A stretch of 64,000 nt of DNA, from NCBI RefSeq assembly GCF_001571775.1, contig NZ_LRVM01000012.1, positions 1-64,000 on the forward strand. The letters are read 5' to 3'. The stretch is from Anaerotignum neopropionicum (lineage in GTDB: Bacteria > Bacillota > Clostridia > Lachnospirales > Anaerotignaceae). The position numbers and the translations under genes are program-made. Positions 13,581 through 22,495 of the stretch are shown here, piece by piece (within the stretch, counting starts at the first letter, position 1; every line of letters begins with the position of its first letter). The notes under the pieces are model-generated. The model was not told where the DNA came from, made no database searches, and saw nothing but the letters and a program-made list of their open reading frames with translations.

Positions 13581-15140
13581 ATGAAGCAAGAACAAATTAC
13601 CCAGCAGCGGCATAACCATTTGCTGAGCTTATTTTTAAACGGCTACACCTCTATGTATGCCCATATGGATAAATCCTGCTTAAACGGCTTAAAAAACGTA
13701 GCTCCCTTGGCTTTTTCCAAGTGGTACTATACCGCCATTGCAGCAGACACCCTTTTATCTCCGGCAAATATTATCTCCCAGGATTTGGAAACTTCAAGTG
13801 AGGGAGTGGAGTTTCAATATGCACTCCACTTATGCCCAGAGGGAGGGGATTTGAAAGAATGTACCTTTACTCTACTTTCTTATTCCCTGGAGCATCATCC
13901 CTTTGTTGAGGATTTGCGTAAAATTACGGATTTTTGTGTACCCGATCGCAAAATGGATGAGGATCTTTTTTTTGTCGAAGAAGACAGAAAAACACTTTTA
14001 AAAGAGCTTTCCCATGAAAATGAGTTTTATTTGGAATATTTAACTCGTCTTGCATGGAGAATTGGACTCTTTGTTTACCTGCCCGCTATTCATACAAAAA
14101 AAGTGCAGCGCGCACCCTATTGCGACACATTCTTTGGACAGAGTAACGAGTTCATATTAAAAGATGCTGTGGAAGCCGCCTGCGAATTGGCTGCAGAACG
14201 GTTTTCCATTTCTATGGATTTAGATCAAGGTGTCGCAACCCCTGCTTTCTTTGAGGATTGCCTACTTGCCCCGGCAGAAACGGATCATATTTTTATTGAT
14301 TTTTATAAAGGGGTGGATATTGACATTGAAAAAATATGGCAAACCCAGCCAAATGACTTAACTGAAGATGATAAGGCGATTATTTCCTCTTTTCTTTTTA
14401 CGGGCATAATGATTGATAAATGGTTTTTTTATCCAATGAGTTGTTTTTTTGGGATTATCCGTCCAATTTCATTTTCACCCATCAATTTCTTCCATCAGGT
14501 AAATAATTTATCCGCTCTTCTGATTATGGAGCATAATATTGGTGCGGAGTTATTTAGTCCGCCCAGCTATTATTCCCTCACTCCATTAGGGCAGACGCTT
14601 TTTGACTGTGAAATGGAAGAAGAAGAAAAATATATCATGCCAAATAAGCTTTCTTACGACCAGATTATTGAAGCGCTGGAGCGAGAAATTGAAATTAACC
14701 GTTTTGAACATGTCTTTTACATGGGCCCAGAAAAAGATATTCTCACCCTATGCGTATTCCTAAAAGATGACCCCGATTTTTGGAAAATCATAGAAATTGA
14801 GCGTGCAACTTCCTTGGATGAATTTTGCGGGGATTTAGCCGCCGCTTTTTCCATGGAGGACGAGGTGGACTATCTTCTTAGCGTGCCGGATGAAAATAAT
14901 TTTCCTATGGATTATTCTCCATTCGGTTCAAAAAGAAGCATCAATAAGACGACGGACAAAACACTGGAGGATTTATGGCTGGACAAGGGGGATGTTTTTT
15001 TCCTTTCCTTGCCAAAAGCAACACAACTCCAAATTGAGGTTGTGGATATTTCCCCTGGAGATCCCTATATCCTCTACCCTCGCATTAAGGCGCAAAGCTC
15101 AAAGGTGACTGAGATAGAAAAAATAGATGAGATTTTTTAG
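13581..15140 (+). CDS. Uncharacterised 519-residue protein with a weakly pRiA4b ORF-3-like C-terminus
   Basis: The protein starts MKQEQITQQRHNHLLSLFLN after an AAAAGGAG site. The first 300 residues show no motif I recognise, only mixed helical sequence and a stretch EDRKTLLKELSHENEFYLEY. The last 130 residues (DEVDYLLSVPDENNF, then KTTDKTLEDLWLDKGDVFFL, then LQIEVVDISPGDPYILYPRI) have the layout of the pRiA4b ORF-3-like domain, which often sits at the C-terminus of clostridial proteins of unknown role. No signal peptide or membrane segment is evident. The stop at 15138-15140 lies 16 bp before the next start, so the two genes are probably co-transcribed. Confidence 0.7.
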   Translation: MKQEQITQQRHNHLLSLFLNGYTSMYAHMDKSCLNGLKNVAPLAFSKWYYTAIAADTLLSPANIISQDLETSSEGVEFQYALHLCPEGGDLKECTFTLLSYSLEHHPFVEDLRKITDFCVPDRKMDEDLFFVEEDRKTLLKELSHENEFYLEYLTRLAWRIGLFVYLPAIHTKKVQRAPYCDTFFGQSNEFILKDAVEAACELAAERFSISMDLDQGVATPAFFEDCLLAPAETDHIFIDFYKGVDIDIEKIWQTQPNDLTEDDKAIISSFLFTGIMIDKWFFYPMSCFFGIIRPISFSPINFFHQVNNLSALLIMEHNIGAELFSPPSYYSLTPLGQTLFDCEMEEEEKYIMPNKLSYDQIIEALEREIEINRFEHVFYMGPEKDILTLCVFLKDDPDFWKIIEIERATSLDEFCGDLAAAFSMEDEVDYLLSVPDENNFPMDYSPFGSKRSINKTTDKTLEDLWLDKGDVFFLSLPKATQLQIEVVDISPGDPYILYPRIKAQSSKVTEIEKIDEIF

Positions 15141-15156
15141 TGAAAAGGAGCGTATG

Positions 15157-16251
15157 ATGATGCAGCTGGTTCATCAACATGGCGGGGATTTAGACGCTAT
15201 TGAAAGAAAGTATGGCATTTCAAAAACAGAAATCAAAGACTTCAGTGGAAATATTAATCCCCTGGGTTTCCCCAAATCAGCCGAAAAGGCTTTAGCCCAA
15301 AATTTAAGCATTGTTTCCACCTACCCCGATAAAAGCTATACCTCATTAAGACAAGCCATTGCGAAATACACTGGGGCAAAGGCTGCACACATTGTAGTTG
15401 GAAACGGTTCTACCGAGCTGATTTCCACCTTTATTCAAACGGTGCATGCAAAAAAAAGCATTATTATTGGGCCCTCCTACTCCGAATACGAAAGAGAGGT
15501 CACCCTTTGCGGCGGCACCTTTACCTATTTCCCGTTAAAGGAGGAGGACAACTTCTCCATTAATTTAACAGCGCTGCTTGAGGCTTTGACGGTGGATGTG
15601 GGCATGGTGATTATTTGCAACCCAAATAATCCCACGGGTTCTGCCTTCACCACCTTACAACTGGAAAAGGTTTTGCAGCACACAAAAAAAACGGGCGCTT
15701 CCATTATGATTGACGAAACCTATATAGAGTTTTCTGACAACCTAAAGGAAATTTGTGCCATCCCTTTGGTAAAAAAATTCGATAATTTATTTGTTGTGCG
15801 GGGAACCTCAAAGTTTTTTGCCGCTCCCGGGCTTCGTTTGGGCTACGGCATTTCCTCCAATCAAGGCTTCTTGGAGAGATTAAAAACAAATCAAGACCCT
15901 TGGAGCGTAAACAGCCTGGCTGCCTTTGCCGGGGAAAAAATATTCTCTGACACCGATTTTCACACCACAACGCAGGAGCTTATTTCCAAGGAACGAAAAA
16001 AAGCATTGGACGAGCTTGCAACTTGGAAAAATGTGAAGGTTTTCCCCTCCTCTGCAAACTTTATTTTAATGAAGCTTTTGACGGATAAAATCACGGCAGA
16101 TGGACTTTATGAAAAATTAATCCAAAAGAAAATGCTCATCCGTGATGCATCCTCCTTTACTTTTTTGGACGAACACTATTTGCGCTTCTGCATTCTTTTG
16201 CCGGAGGACAATGCCGCGTTGTTAAAAGAACTAAAACTTTGGATAGAGTAA
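15157..16251 (+). CDS. PLP-dependent class I/II aminotransferase (CobD/HisC-like)
   Basis: This fold-type I PLP enzyme of about 364 residues starts MMQLVHQHGGDLDAIERKYG. The N-terminal HGGD...YG and SGNINPLG motifs resemble L-threonine-O-3-phosphate decarboxylase (CobD) and histidinol-phosphate aminotransferase. CNPNNPTGS binds the cofactor, and RGTSKFFAAPGLRLGYG carries the Schiff-base lysine. No cobalamin or histidine genes are nearby, so the reaction is open. Three ATG codons in a row follow AAAAGGAG; the second gives a six-base spacer. Confidence 0.85.
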   Translation: MMQLVHQHGGDLDAIERKYGISKTEIKDFSGNINPLGFPKSAEKALAQNLSIVSTYPDKSYTSLRQAIAKYTGAKAAHIVVGNGSTELISTFIQTVHAKKSIIIGPSYSEYEREVTLCGGTFTYFPLKEEDNFSINLTALLEALTVDVGMVIICNPNNPTGSAFTTLQLEKVLQHTKKTGASIMIDETYIEFSDNLKEICAIPLVKKFDNLFVVRGTSKFFAAPGLRLGYGISSNQGFLERLKTNQDPWSVNSLAAFAGEKIFSDTDFHTTTQELISKERKKALDELATWKNVKVFPSSANFILMKLLTDKITADGLYEKLIQKKMLIRDASSFTFLDEHYLRFCILLPEDNAALLKELKLWIE

Positions 16252-16324
16252 AAAACTGACATCATTATTTTTCTCAATCAAGCACATATTACTTTCAAAA
16301 CCCAAAGGTTTTGAGGTGATTATT

Positions 16325-16720
16325 TTGAAGCAAACACTCAGCCATAAAAAACTCTGTGGCTACTTAAATTTATTGCGTGAAACCATGACCGACGGAAGAA
16401 ATTTTCCGCCCTCCCATGTATGTTTTTTTGATAGTCGCAGCTTTTACTACTATTTTGCAAAGTGCCCTTGCGGTGATGAAACAGTGGAAGAAGTTCTTAT
16501 AGAAATGGAAAACTGTATCCCTTTGGCAATTACCGAAGAGAGCTTACAGCTTTTTTTATCTGCCTATAAAGAAGAGGATTCTCCTTATCTTGCCCATTCC
16601 TTTCTGGAAAGCAGTAAGGCTGATTTCCTCCTTTTGATACGCCATGCCGCCAAGGACGATGGCAAATGGCAAGCCGTCATGACGTTATGTGAAGGACTGC
16701 GGCAAAACAATCCTTCTTAG
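16325..16720 (+). CDS. Uncharacterised 131-residue protein
   Basis: The product starts MKQTLSHKKLCGYLNLLRET and is predicted soluble and helical, with two cysteine-containing spots (FAKCPCGDE and VMTLCEGLR). I recognise no family. The start is read as TTG at 16325, because GAGGTG lies five bases upstream and overlaps the alternative GTG. It precedes the radical SAM gene by 22 bp in the same direction, and its 3' end contains that gene's leader. Confidence 0.6.
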   Translation: MKQTLSHKKLCGYLNLLRETMTDGRNFPPSHVCFFDSRSFYYYFAKCPCGDETVEEVLIEMENCIPLAITEESLQLFLSAYKEEDSPYLAHSFLESSKADFLLLIRHAAKDDGKWQAVMTLCEGLRQNNPS

Positions 16721-16742
16721 CACGATGAAAGGAGCTTTTCCC

Positions 16743-17660
16743 ATGGCGCAGTACCCATACCAAAGCCTAAATGAGTATTACCGAAATATATTTGGCAAAA
16801 AAACCGCTAAAATTTCTTTAGACGGCGGTTTCACCTGTCCAAATCGAGATGGAACCCTGTCCACCAAAGGCTGTATTTTTTGCAGTGCCGGCGGTTCGGG
16901 GGATTTTGCCGAGGATGCTGCCCTCACCATCGCCCAGCAAATTGAAAAGGGGAAGGCTCAAACACAGAAAAAATGGCCCAAGGCTTGCTATATTGCCTAT
17001 TTTCAGGCATTTACCAACACCTACGCTCCTGTGGAGGTATTACGGCTAAAATACGAAGAAGCCTTGGCACAGCCTGATATTTCTGGAATTTCCATTGCAA
17101 CCCGTGCCGATTGCCTGGGGGATGAGGTCTTAAATTTAATGCAGGAGCTTTCTTGCAAGACAAAAGTATGGGTAGAATTAGGTCTGCAAACAGCCAATGA
17201 AGCCACGGCAGAATCCATTCGCCGCGGCTACTCCAATCAAATCTTTGTGGAAGGTGTGAAAAAACTACATTATCTTCACATTCCTGTGGTTGCCCATGTA
17301 ATTTTAGGGCTCCCCGGCGAAACTGGGGAGGATATGCTAAAAACAATAGATTTTTTAAACCGTTTGCCAATACACGGTATAAAATTACAGCTGCTCCATG
17401 TGCTTGCCCATACGGATTTGGCGGTGCTTTATGAAGCGGGGAATTATATTCCGTTGGAAAAAGATGCGTATTTAGAAATTTTATGTCAATGTATTTCCCG
17501 CCTGCGGCCAGATATTGTCATTTACCGCCTCACAGGGGATGGAGATAAAAGTATTCTTTTGGCACCTTTATGGAGCTTACATAAACGCGATGTTTTAAAC
17601 AGCGTGCATCAATTGCTGAGAAAAAAGCAAATCCATCAGGGCGATTCCTATTGTCCTTAA
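16743..17660 (+). CDS. TIGR01212-family radical SAM protein (YtqA-like)
   Basis: The 305-residue protein has the YtqA pattern: YYRNIFGKKTAKISLDGGFT, then CPNRDGTLSTKGCIFC with the cysteines that bind the 4Fe-4S cluster, then WVELGLQTAN and HVILGLPGET of the SAM barrel. Members of this family are presumed to act on RNA or small molecules; the substrate is unknown. AAAGGAG lies seven bases before the ATG at 16743. All cluster cysteines are present. Confidence 0.9.
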   Translation: MAQYPYQSLNEYYRNIFGKKTAKISLDGGFTCPNRDGTLSTKGCIFCSAGGSGDFAEDAALTIAQQIEKGKAQTQKKWPKACYIAYFQAFTNTYAPVEVLRLKYEEALAQPDISGISIATRADCLGDEVLNLMQELSCKTKVWVELGLQTANEATAESIRRGYSNQIFVEGVKKLHYLHIPVVAHVILGLPGETGEDMLKTIDFLNRLPIHGIKLQLLHVLAHTDLAVLYEAGNYIPLEKDAYLEILCQCISRLRPDIVIYRLTGDGDKSILLAPLWSLHKRDVLNSVHQLLRKKQIHQGDSYCP

Positions 17661-17727
17661 AATTAGCCCTATTATTTTTTGTAATTTTATGATAAAATAT
17701 AAAATGTTTTTGAAAGGAGAACTGACT

Positions 17728-18330
17728 GTGGCTGATCCCATTCGACAATTAGCGGAACACAAACTGATTATATTGCACTTAGTGCAAAAAATGGGGATCT
17801 CCCTTTCTAATAGCGAAATTTGTCAGTTTTTGTTGAATAAAGAATATATGGATTACTTTTCTGTCCAGCAATATCTTGCGGAATTAGTAGACGCAGGCTG
17901 GTTAGAAAAAACAAAGGAACACAATAATACACGCTACACCCTTACCGACGAAGGGGAAGAGGTTATCAATTATTTTCAAAACCATGTAAAAGAAAGCGTA
18001 AAAGAGGACATCAGCATTTATGTAAAAGATAATAACAAGCGTATTCGAGCCGAATATGCAGTGACAGCAAACTATTTTCCTGAATTCAGTGGGGATTTCC
18101 TTGTCAAATGTGGTCTTTGCGATGATGATGGCGGCTTGCTTATGGAAATCAGCGTTTCCGTTGTATCGAAGCAGCAGGCTCAGCAGATTTGCAGAAATTG
18201 GCGTAAAAATGTGAATCGTCTTTATGGTTCCTTTTTAACCTCCTTAGTGGTTAATGATGATCCAATGCCTATGGAGTTTAAGGCAAGAGCCGAAAACTTC
18301 CCCCATCCAACCACCGAAGAAGAAAATTAA
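17728..18330 (+). CDS. DUF4364 family protein
   Basis: The 200-residue protein starts with GTG after AAAGGAG and reads MADPIRQLAEHKLIILHLVQ. Its N-terminal 80 residues look like a winged helix-turn-helix (ISLSNSEICQFLLNKEYMDY, DAGWLEKT, RYTLTDEGEEVINYF). Its C-terminal half is the characteristic DUF4364 beta-rich part. This family is widespread in Clostridia and is thought to be transcriptional, without a known regulon. It follows the radical SAM gene by 67 bp. Confidence 0.85.
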   Translation: MADPIRQLAEHKLIILHLVQKMGISLSNSEICQFLLNKEYMDYFSVQQYLAELVDAGWLEKTKEHNNTRYTLTDEGEEVINYFQNHVKESVKEDISIYVKDNNKRIRAEYAVTANYFPEFSGDFLVKCGLCDDDGGLLMEISVSVVSKQQAQQICRNWRKNVNRLYGSFLTSLVVNDDPMPMEFKARAENFPHPTTEEEN

Positions 18331-18355
18331 TTACATACATATTCTGCGTATTTTG

Positions 18356-18383
18356 CGGTATTGATATTCCTATATCAATACCG
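18356..18383. repeat. Perfect 12-bp hairpin
   Basis: CGGTATTGATAT (18356-18367), a TCCT loop and ATATCAATACCG (18372-18383) form a perfect stem of 12 base pairs, 25 bp after the DUF4364 stop codon. There is no T run behind it, so it is not an ordinary intrinsic terminator. It opens a 200-bp stretch that looks like a dispersed intergenic repeat. Confidence 0.7.
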
Positions 18384-18556
18384 TCAGACTGTGAAAAAAC
18401 CTTGGACGCCGCCCAAACCAGCTTGCTTTTTGAAAAAAGCAAGACCAAAAACTTTTATACAAACCGCATGTTCATGAGGTTTGTAACGGGTCCAAGGTGA
18501 AACCCTTGTGGGTGTTTGAGGGCAAAGCTATCAAGATTTTGACTTTGTCGACAGTC
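18384..18556. other. Non-coding stretch of repeat-like character
   Basis: The sequence between the hairpin and the terminator contains GTCAGACTGTG at one end and GACAGTCTAAAG at the other, which are partly inverted. In between are the related pieces CTTGGACGCC and GGTCCAAGG, and a short stem (TTGCTTTTTGAAAAAAGCAA). It has no coding character. It looks like an intergenic repeat unit, but there is no second copy in this window. Confidence 0.4.
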
Positions 18557-18557
18557 T

Positions 18558-18590
18558 AAAGGGAGTCACTTTTAAGTGGCTCCCTCTTTT
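18558..18590. terminator. Bidirectional terminator before trmB
   Basis: AGGGAGTCACT, a short loop and AGTGGCTCCCT with TTTT behind it on the plus strand and AAA in front form an 11-bp stem with one mismatch. It separates the rightward DUF4364 transcript from the leftward trmB. Confidence 0.85.
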
Positions 18591-18607
18591 ACATAGCTTC
18601 AACTACA

Positions 18608-19243
18608 TTATTTGTCATATCGAGCTTCCAAACGATAAATGGGCATCCCCTGAGCAGAAAATTTTTCTTCATATTCCGTCATAATATTTCCCTCGTAATC
18701 GCTTTGGTGCAAATCCAAAGAAATATTAGATAGCTTCCAATTGTCTGCACAAAATTCATTGAGCGAAAATTCAAAAAGATTGCGATTGTCTGTCTTAAAA
18801 AACACTTCCCCATGGTTTCCCATAATTTCGCGGTAGCTTTCCAAAAAACCACGATAGGTTAGACGGCGTTTATACATTCTCTTTTTCGGCCAAGGATCGG
18901 AAAAATTCAAATAAAGCCTTTGAAATTCTCCCACCTCAAACAAATCCGAAAGGTTGGCAGCATTCTCCCAAATTAAAGCCAAATTAGATAATTCCACATC
19001 CGTTTTCCTTGCTGCAAGAGCAATTACAGATTGCTGCCTTTCAATTCCAATAAAATTTATTTCAGGATATGCCTGGGCATTCTTTGTGATAAAACCACCT
19101 TTGCCACAGCCTATTTCTACATAAATTGGATTTTCATTTCCAAAAAACGACGCCCACTTGCCTTTTTTCGTCGGCCCATTTTGAATTACTCTACTATTAT
19201 TTTCTAGCTCCGCTTCCGCCCAAGGCTTTTTTCTGATTCTCAT
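18608..19243 (-). CDS. trmB: tRNA (guanine-N7-)-methyltransferase
   Basis: The 211-residue enzyme has the TrmB signature: MRIRKKPWAEAELE at the N-terminus, the SAM-binding YVEIGCGKGGFI (about residues 41-52), IERQQSVI, and LNFSDPWPKKRMYKRRLT. It methylates G46 in tRNA. TAAAGGAG precedes the ATG. All family motifs are present and the length is normal. Confidence 0.95.
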   Translation of the reverse strand: MRIRKKPWAEAELENNSRVIQNGPTKKGKWASFFGNENPIYVEIGCGKGGFITKNAQAYPEINFIGIERQQSVIALAARKTDVELSNLALIWENAANLSDLFEVGEFQRLYLNFSDPWPKKRMYKRRLTYRGFLESYREIMGNHGEVFFKTDNRNLFEFSLNEFCADNWKLSNISLDLHQSDYEGNIMTEYEEKFSAQGMPIYRLEARYDK

Positions 19244-19312
19244 AATACACTCCTTTAATCAAACAAAATCTCATAAAGGTATCATACTATTGAAAGCTCC
19301 CAAAGGCAACCC

Positions 19313-20596
19313 CTATTTCTTTGTAAAAATCCAATAGCCAAGGGCGCCATCCTCCATCTTTTGAAACTCCTGAAAGCCTAGTTGTTCTGCTTTGGCACGC
19401 TCTGCAGCTGAATTCACACCGGGCACCCCAAGGAGGTACCCCTTTGCTTGGGGTTTCCAAATTAGATGATGATATTTTTTCATGGAGCATAGTAGAAAGA
19501 AATCCTTCATCCAGCACAAAGGAATATCCTCCAAAAGCACCATTTCCTCTAAAGAAATGCATTTCCACCCAACCGCTTCATCGCCAAAGGGAAAAATATC
19601 CGTGTTTTCTTTTAGCAGCTTATATTTCCTCAAAAAAGCATCTCTGATTGCACTTTCATTTTCTTGATCAATTTCTTTTTCATAAATAGCGGTTTTTTCA
19701 ATACTATCAGCTTCAATTTTTCCTGCATCATCTTTTTTCAGATCCATGACAACTGAAGCTGTATTGTCATTCCCCTGTTCCCCTATGTTTTGCAAATTTC
19801 TTCGACCTGCCCGTTCAATCCGCTCCATTTCCTTGTCTGTAAAAACCCCGGCATCCTGCAGTTCCTCCAGCTCATGACGGAATTTTTCCAGCAATCCACG
19901 AAAACTGCCTTGATAGCCTTCCTTCTTTTCTTCCTTTGGCTTTGCCATTTCGTCTTTTGGTACTGCCTTTTTCGAGTTGATTTTAGGCAGCTCAAAGGCA
20001 GGCATCTCCGCGGCCATTGCCTCCGCCGCAACCAAAGGAGGTTCTTGCACGGATTGTTTTCCTTTTGGCAATTCTAACTTGTCTTCTTTTGCCTTTGGCA
20101 TTTCCTTCACCTTTTGCATTTCCTTTGGCATTTCCTTTGGCTTTGGCAATTCTGTTTGCCTCTCCTTTTTCTTGTCCGCACTTTTAAAATATGTACGCCA
20201 ATCCACTTTGCTTGCAAAATATGCTGTCAGTGGTGCTGAAAAGCTTCCGTCGGCTTCCGCCAAAACCGCAACCGTGTTCAGCTCTTCTGCCGTTGTCCGC
20301 ATATCCCCTATTCCATCGGGATTGAAATCCCACTTCAGCTCGCCATGCCCCGCACTGTCCGGCGTCAATACACCGCAGAAAAAGTTGTTTTGCTTTTCCT
20401 CCGCCCCAGCAATGGCATACACTGCATATCTGCCTCGGTGCATCGGGCGTAAGCCTTGCACCGTCAAGCTGATTCTTCCGGTTCCGTTTTTAATTTCCAT
20501 TGTGCAGCTGCCCCAAGGTGCTCTTTGCCCCATGCTATACCCTGCTGTTTCTTGTCTGAGCATAAGAAATACCTTATCATATCTTCTATTATACAT
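19313..20596 (-). CDS. Uncharacterised 427-residue protein with a Lys/Pro/Glu-rich middle
   Basis: The N-terminal 130 residues (MYNRRYDKVFLMLRQETAGY, then GRISLTVQGLRPMHRGRYAV) resemble the N-terminal domain of uncharacterised Lachnospiraceae DUF6128-like proteins. The middle (about 145-215) is low-complexity with repeats such as PKEMPKEMQKVKEMPKAKE. A helical stretch (about 225-300) follows. The C-terminus (GYLLGVPGVNSAAERAKAEQ ... GALGYWIFTKK) also fits that family style. No signal peptide is seen. GGGGAGAGG lies before the ATG. It may be an envelope or sporulation accessory factor; that is unproved. Confidence 0.65.
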   Translation of the reverse strand: MYNRRYDKVFLMLRQETAGYSMGQRAPWGSCTMEIKNGTGRISLTVQGLRPMHRGRYAVYAIAGAEEKQNNFFCGVLTPDSAGHGELKWDFNPDGIGDMRTTAEELNTVAVLAEADGSFSAPLTAYFASKVDWRTYFKSADKKKERQTELPKPKEMPKEMQKVKEMPKAKEDKLELPKGKQSVQEPPLVAAEAMAAEMPAFELPKINSKKAVPKDEMAKPKEEKKEGYQGSFRGLLEKFRHELEELQDAGVFTDKEMERIERAGRRNLQNIGEQGNDNTASVVMDLKKDDAGKIEADSIEKTAIYEKEIDQENESAIRDAFLRKYKLLKENTDIFPFGDEAVGWKCISLEEMVLLEDIPLCWMKDFFLLCSMKKYHHLIWKPQAKGYLLGVPGVNSAAERAKAEQLGFQEFQKMEDGALGYWIFTKK

Positions 20597-20668
20597 ACTC
20601 GGCCTCTCCCCTTCACTTGTCTCTTGTCCATCGCTATAATTTATGAATAAGAGGAAAGAAAAAGAACA

Positions 20669-20697
20669 AAAAAAGCATCTTTAAGGATGCTTTTTTT
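20669..20697. terminator. Intrinsic terminator upstream of the MITE copy
   Basis: AAAAAAGCATC, a six-base loop and GATGC with seven T residues form a terminator for rightward transcripts, and by symmetry for leftward ones such as the CYTH gene. Confidence 0.8.
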
Positions 20698-20699
20698 AA

Positions 20700-20821
20700 G
20701 GAAACGCTGATTTAAACAAAGACCTACAGATGGTACAAAAAATTTTTCGTTTGGCAAGAAAAAAGAACAGCAATTACAGCGCTATTGCAATACTTTTTCA
20801 CCCAGTCCAAGAGGAAATTTC
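20700..20821. repeat. MITE-like repeat, copy A (right end missing)
   Basis: The sequence begins GGAAACGCTGATTTA and aligns base for base with copy C through CAAGAGGAAATTT, then diverges 30 bp before the CYTH gene. The right terminal inverted repeat is absent, so this copy is truncated. It keeps the shared internal hairpin region around GCGCTATTGC. Confidence 0.75.
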
Positions 20822-20850
20822 CCAAGCTGTAGCTGTACCCACGAAATTAA

Positions 20851-21321
20851 TCACTTCGCCCCTAGCTCTTTCGGCTTGCCATAAAGAGAAAGGGATGTAT
20901 TTTTGTAGCGCTTATCTTTAGAAACATCCTCTCCAAACCATTGGGGCGCAATAAATGCTTCTGCCGCCGCCAAGGTTGGAAATTCCACCTCCGTAGTCAA
21001 TAAGCCCTCCAATTCCCCTTCATACAAATCAAGCTCAGCTGTATAACCGCTTTCTAAGGGTATAAGATACCGCTTTTTCCTAACCTCGTTCCCCTCAATT
21101 TTTGCGTGCAAGCCATCATACTCCTTCTGGCTAATCAACAATTCAAATTCTTCCCTTGCCATATGTCCCTTTCCCTTAACCGTCAAATAGTATTGCTCAT
21201 CGCTTTTGCGTATACGAATGGTGGGTTGATAGGATACATAAGCTTGTTGAATCTGCTTACAAATAAATCCATCCAAGGAAAAAGGAATTTCCTTGGTTAA
21301 AAATTTTTTTTCAATTTCCAA
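20851..21321 (-). CDS. CYTH-domain protein (triphosphate tunnel enzyme family)
   Basis: The 156-residue protein starts with TTG and reads MEIEKKFLTKEIPFSLDGFI, giving the ExExK-type signature (EIEKK) of CYTH/TTM proteins. Further tunnel residues appear in IRIRKSDEQYYLTVKGKG and AELDLYEGELEGLLTTEVEF. Such enzymes act on inorganic triphosphate or nucleotide triphosphates such as ppp-thiamine; the substrate is not determinable here. GGAGGGAG lies before the chosen TTG; another TTG 15 bases upstream sits in the ribosome site itself. The gene stands alone. Confidence 0.85.
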   Translation of the reverse strand: MEIEKKFLTKEIPFSLDGFICKQIQQAYVSYQPTIRIRKSDEQYYLTVKGKGHMAREEFELLISQKEYDGLHAKIEGNEVRKKRYLIPLESGYTAELDLYEGELEGLLTTEVEFPTLAAAEAFIAPQWFGEDVSKDKRYKNTSLSLYGKPKELGAK

Positions 21322-21464
21322 GCAATCTCCCTCCAAATGTTTTTAATCAGCATAATCCCATGGCATAACCCTGTCAAGGGCATTGTTGATAATTTTCTGA
21401 TTTTGAAATATAATAAAGCTGTTAAGATCAAAAACCAAAGAAAACAAATCAGGAGGCGATGAAC

Positions 21465-22016
21465 TTGAAGACTGTTTATATTTTTCTTGCTGAGGGTTTT
21501 GAAGAAATGGAAGCTGTAACCCCCTTAGATTTATTGCGCCGCGTCGGTGTCAATGCAAAATTTGTATCCACAGGATCTACATTGCAAGTGAAAGGTGCTC
21601 ACAATATTCTTTATACTGCCGACCTTTTGTTTGATGAGGCAGCAGAAGCCATGGCTGATGGCATTGTTTTGCCCGGCGGAATGCCCGGCACATTAAATCT
21701 TTTGGCACATCAAGGCCTGTGTGGATTAATCCAAAACTACAACAATGCCAGAAAGCCCGTTTGTGCCATTTGCGCCGCTCCCCTTATTTTAGGCGAGCTT
21801 AATCTTTTGACCGGCAAAACCGCAACCATATATCCTGGCATGGAAAATAAACTCATCGGTGCAACGCCCTCCAAAAATCAAGTATGTGTTGACGGAAACA
21901 TCATTACCTCCCGTGGCCCGGGCACAGCAATCCCTTTTTCCCTCAAGCTGGCTGAAATTTTCGCAGGCAAAGAAGCGGCCGAAAAGCTTACAGCCGATAT
22001 TGTTTATCAGATATGA
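21465..22016 (+). CDS. DJ-1/PfpI family protein (DJ-1-type, YajL-like)
   Basis: The 183-residue protein starts MKTVYIFLAEGFEEMEAVTP. It has the family's nucleophile elbow with Cys in CAICAAPLIL and the nearby Glu in AEGFEEMEA. DJ-1-family members include glyoxalases, deglycases and oxidative-stress chaperones. The AGGAGG site is only two bases from an ATG (21459) but eight from the TTG at 21465, so the TTG start is preferred. Its 3' end overlaps the convergent gene by 29 bp. Confidence 0.88.
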   Translation: MKTVYIFLAEGFEEMEAVTPLDLLRRVGVNAKFVSTGSTLQVKGAHNILYTADLLFDEAAEAMADGIVLPGGMPGTLNLLAHQGLCGLIQNYNNARKPVCAICAAPLILGELNLLTGKTATIYPGMENKLIGATPSKNQVCVDGNIITSRGPGTAIPFSLKLAEIFAGKEAAEKLTADIVYQI

Positions 22017-22407
22017 ATATTTCCCCAAAAAGCAGGGACAGTTCTGCCGAGGAAAATTGGGTTTTCCCTAGCTTTTCAGCAGCTTCTTGAACATCCTTCA
22101 GTGACAGATCGTATATGTAAGAAATATCTTTCGGAGAATAGGTTGCTGCCAATCCGCAGGAAATCTCCCTGCGAAACATCTTACAAATAGTAGACGGTGC
22201 AATCTGCATTAAGTGAAAAAACGTACCTTTTGTTAAGACAGCAAGCTTTTCTTTCTCTAATATTTCTGTTAATTCCTCTGTTGATAAAGATAAAAGCTTT
22301 GAAACCTGTTCCTGTTCATAAGGCTGAGGCTCTGTTTTTAAAAAAATATCTATAGCCGCAATTTTGGGCTGAATCTCCCTCTGATAAAAATCTAAAAAAG
22401 TCTGCAT
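21988..22407 (-). CDS. Uncharacterised 139-residue protein
   Basis: The product starts MQTFLDFYQREIQPKIAAID and is all helical in character, with a run LSTEELTEILEKEKLAVLTK and a C-terminal part YSPKDISYIYDLSLKDVQEA. The middle (FFHLMQIAPSTICKMFRREI) could be a helix-turn-helix. GGGAGAGG precedes the ATG. It overlaps the 3' end of the DJ-1 gene by 29 bp tail to tail. I know no family for it. Confidence 0.6.
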   Translation of the reverse strand: MQTFLDFYQREIQPKIAAIDIFLKTEPQPYEQEQVSKLLSLSTEELTEILEKEKLAVLTKGTFFHLMQIAPSTICKMFRREISCGLAATYSPKDISYIYDLSLKDVQEAAEKLGKTQFSSAELSLLFGEIFISDKQYRL

Positions 22408-22495
22408 ATATATCCTCTCCCTAATTATTCTTTTACCATTGTAACAGGATAAAAGCCAACAATGCCATAGGGAATGGATGGAAGCGAGGCAAACA

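Noticed and set aside
19977-20639. 220-codon open frame antisense to the 427-residue gene
   Set aside because: No ribosome site and the low-complexity serine/phenylalanine content mirrors the Lys/Glu-rich sense strand.
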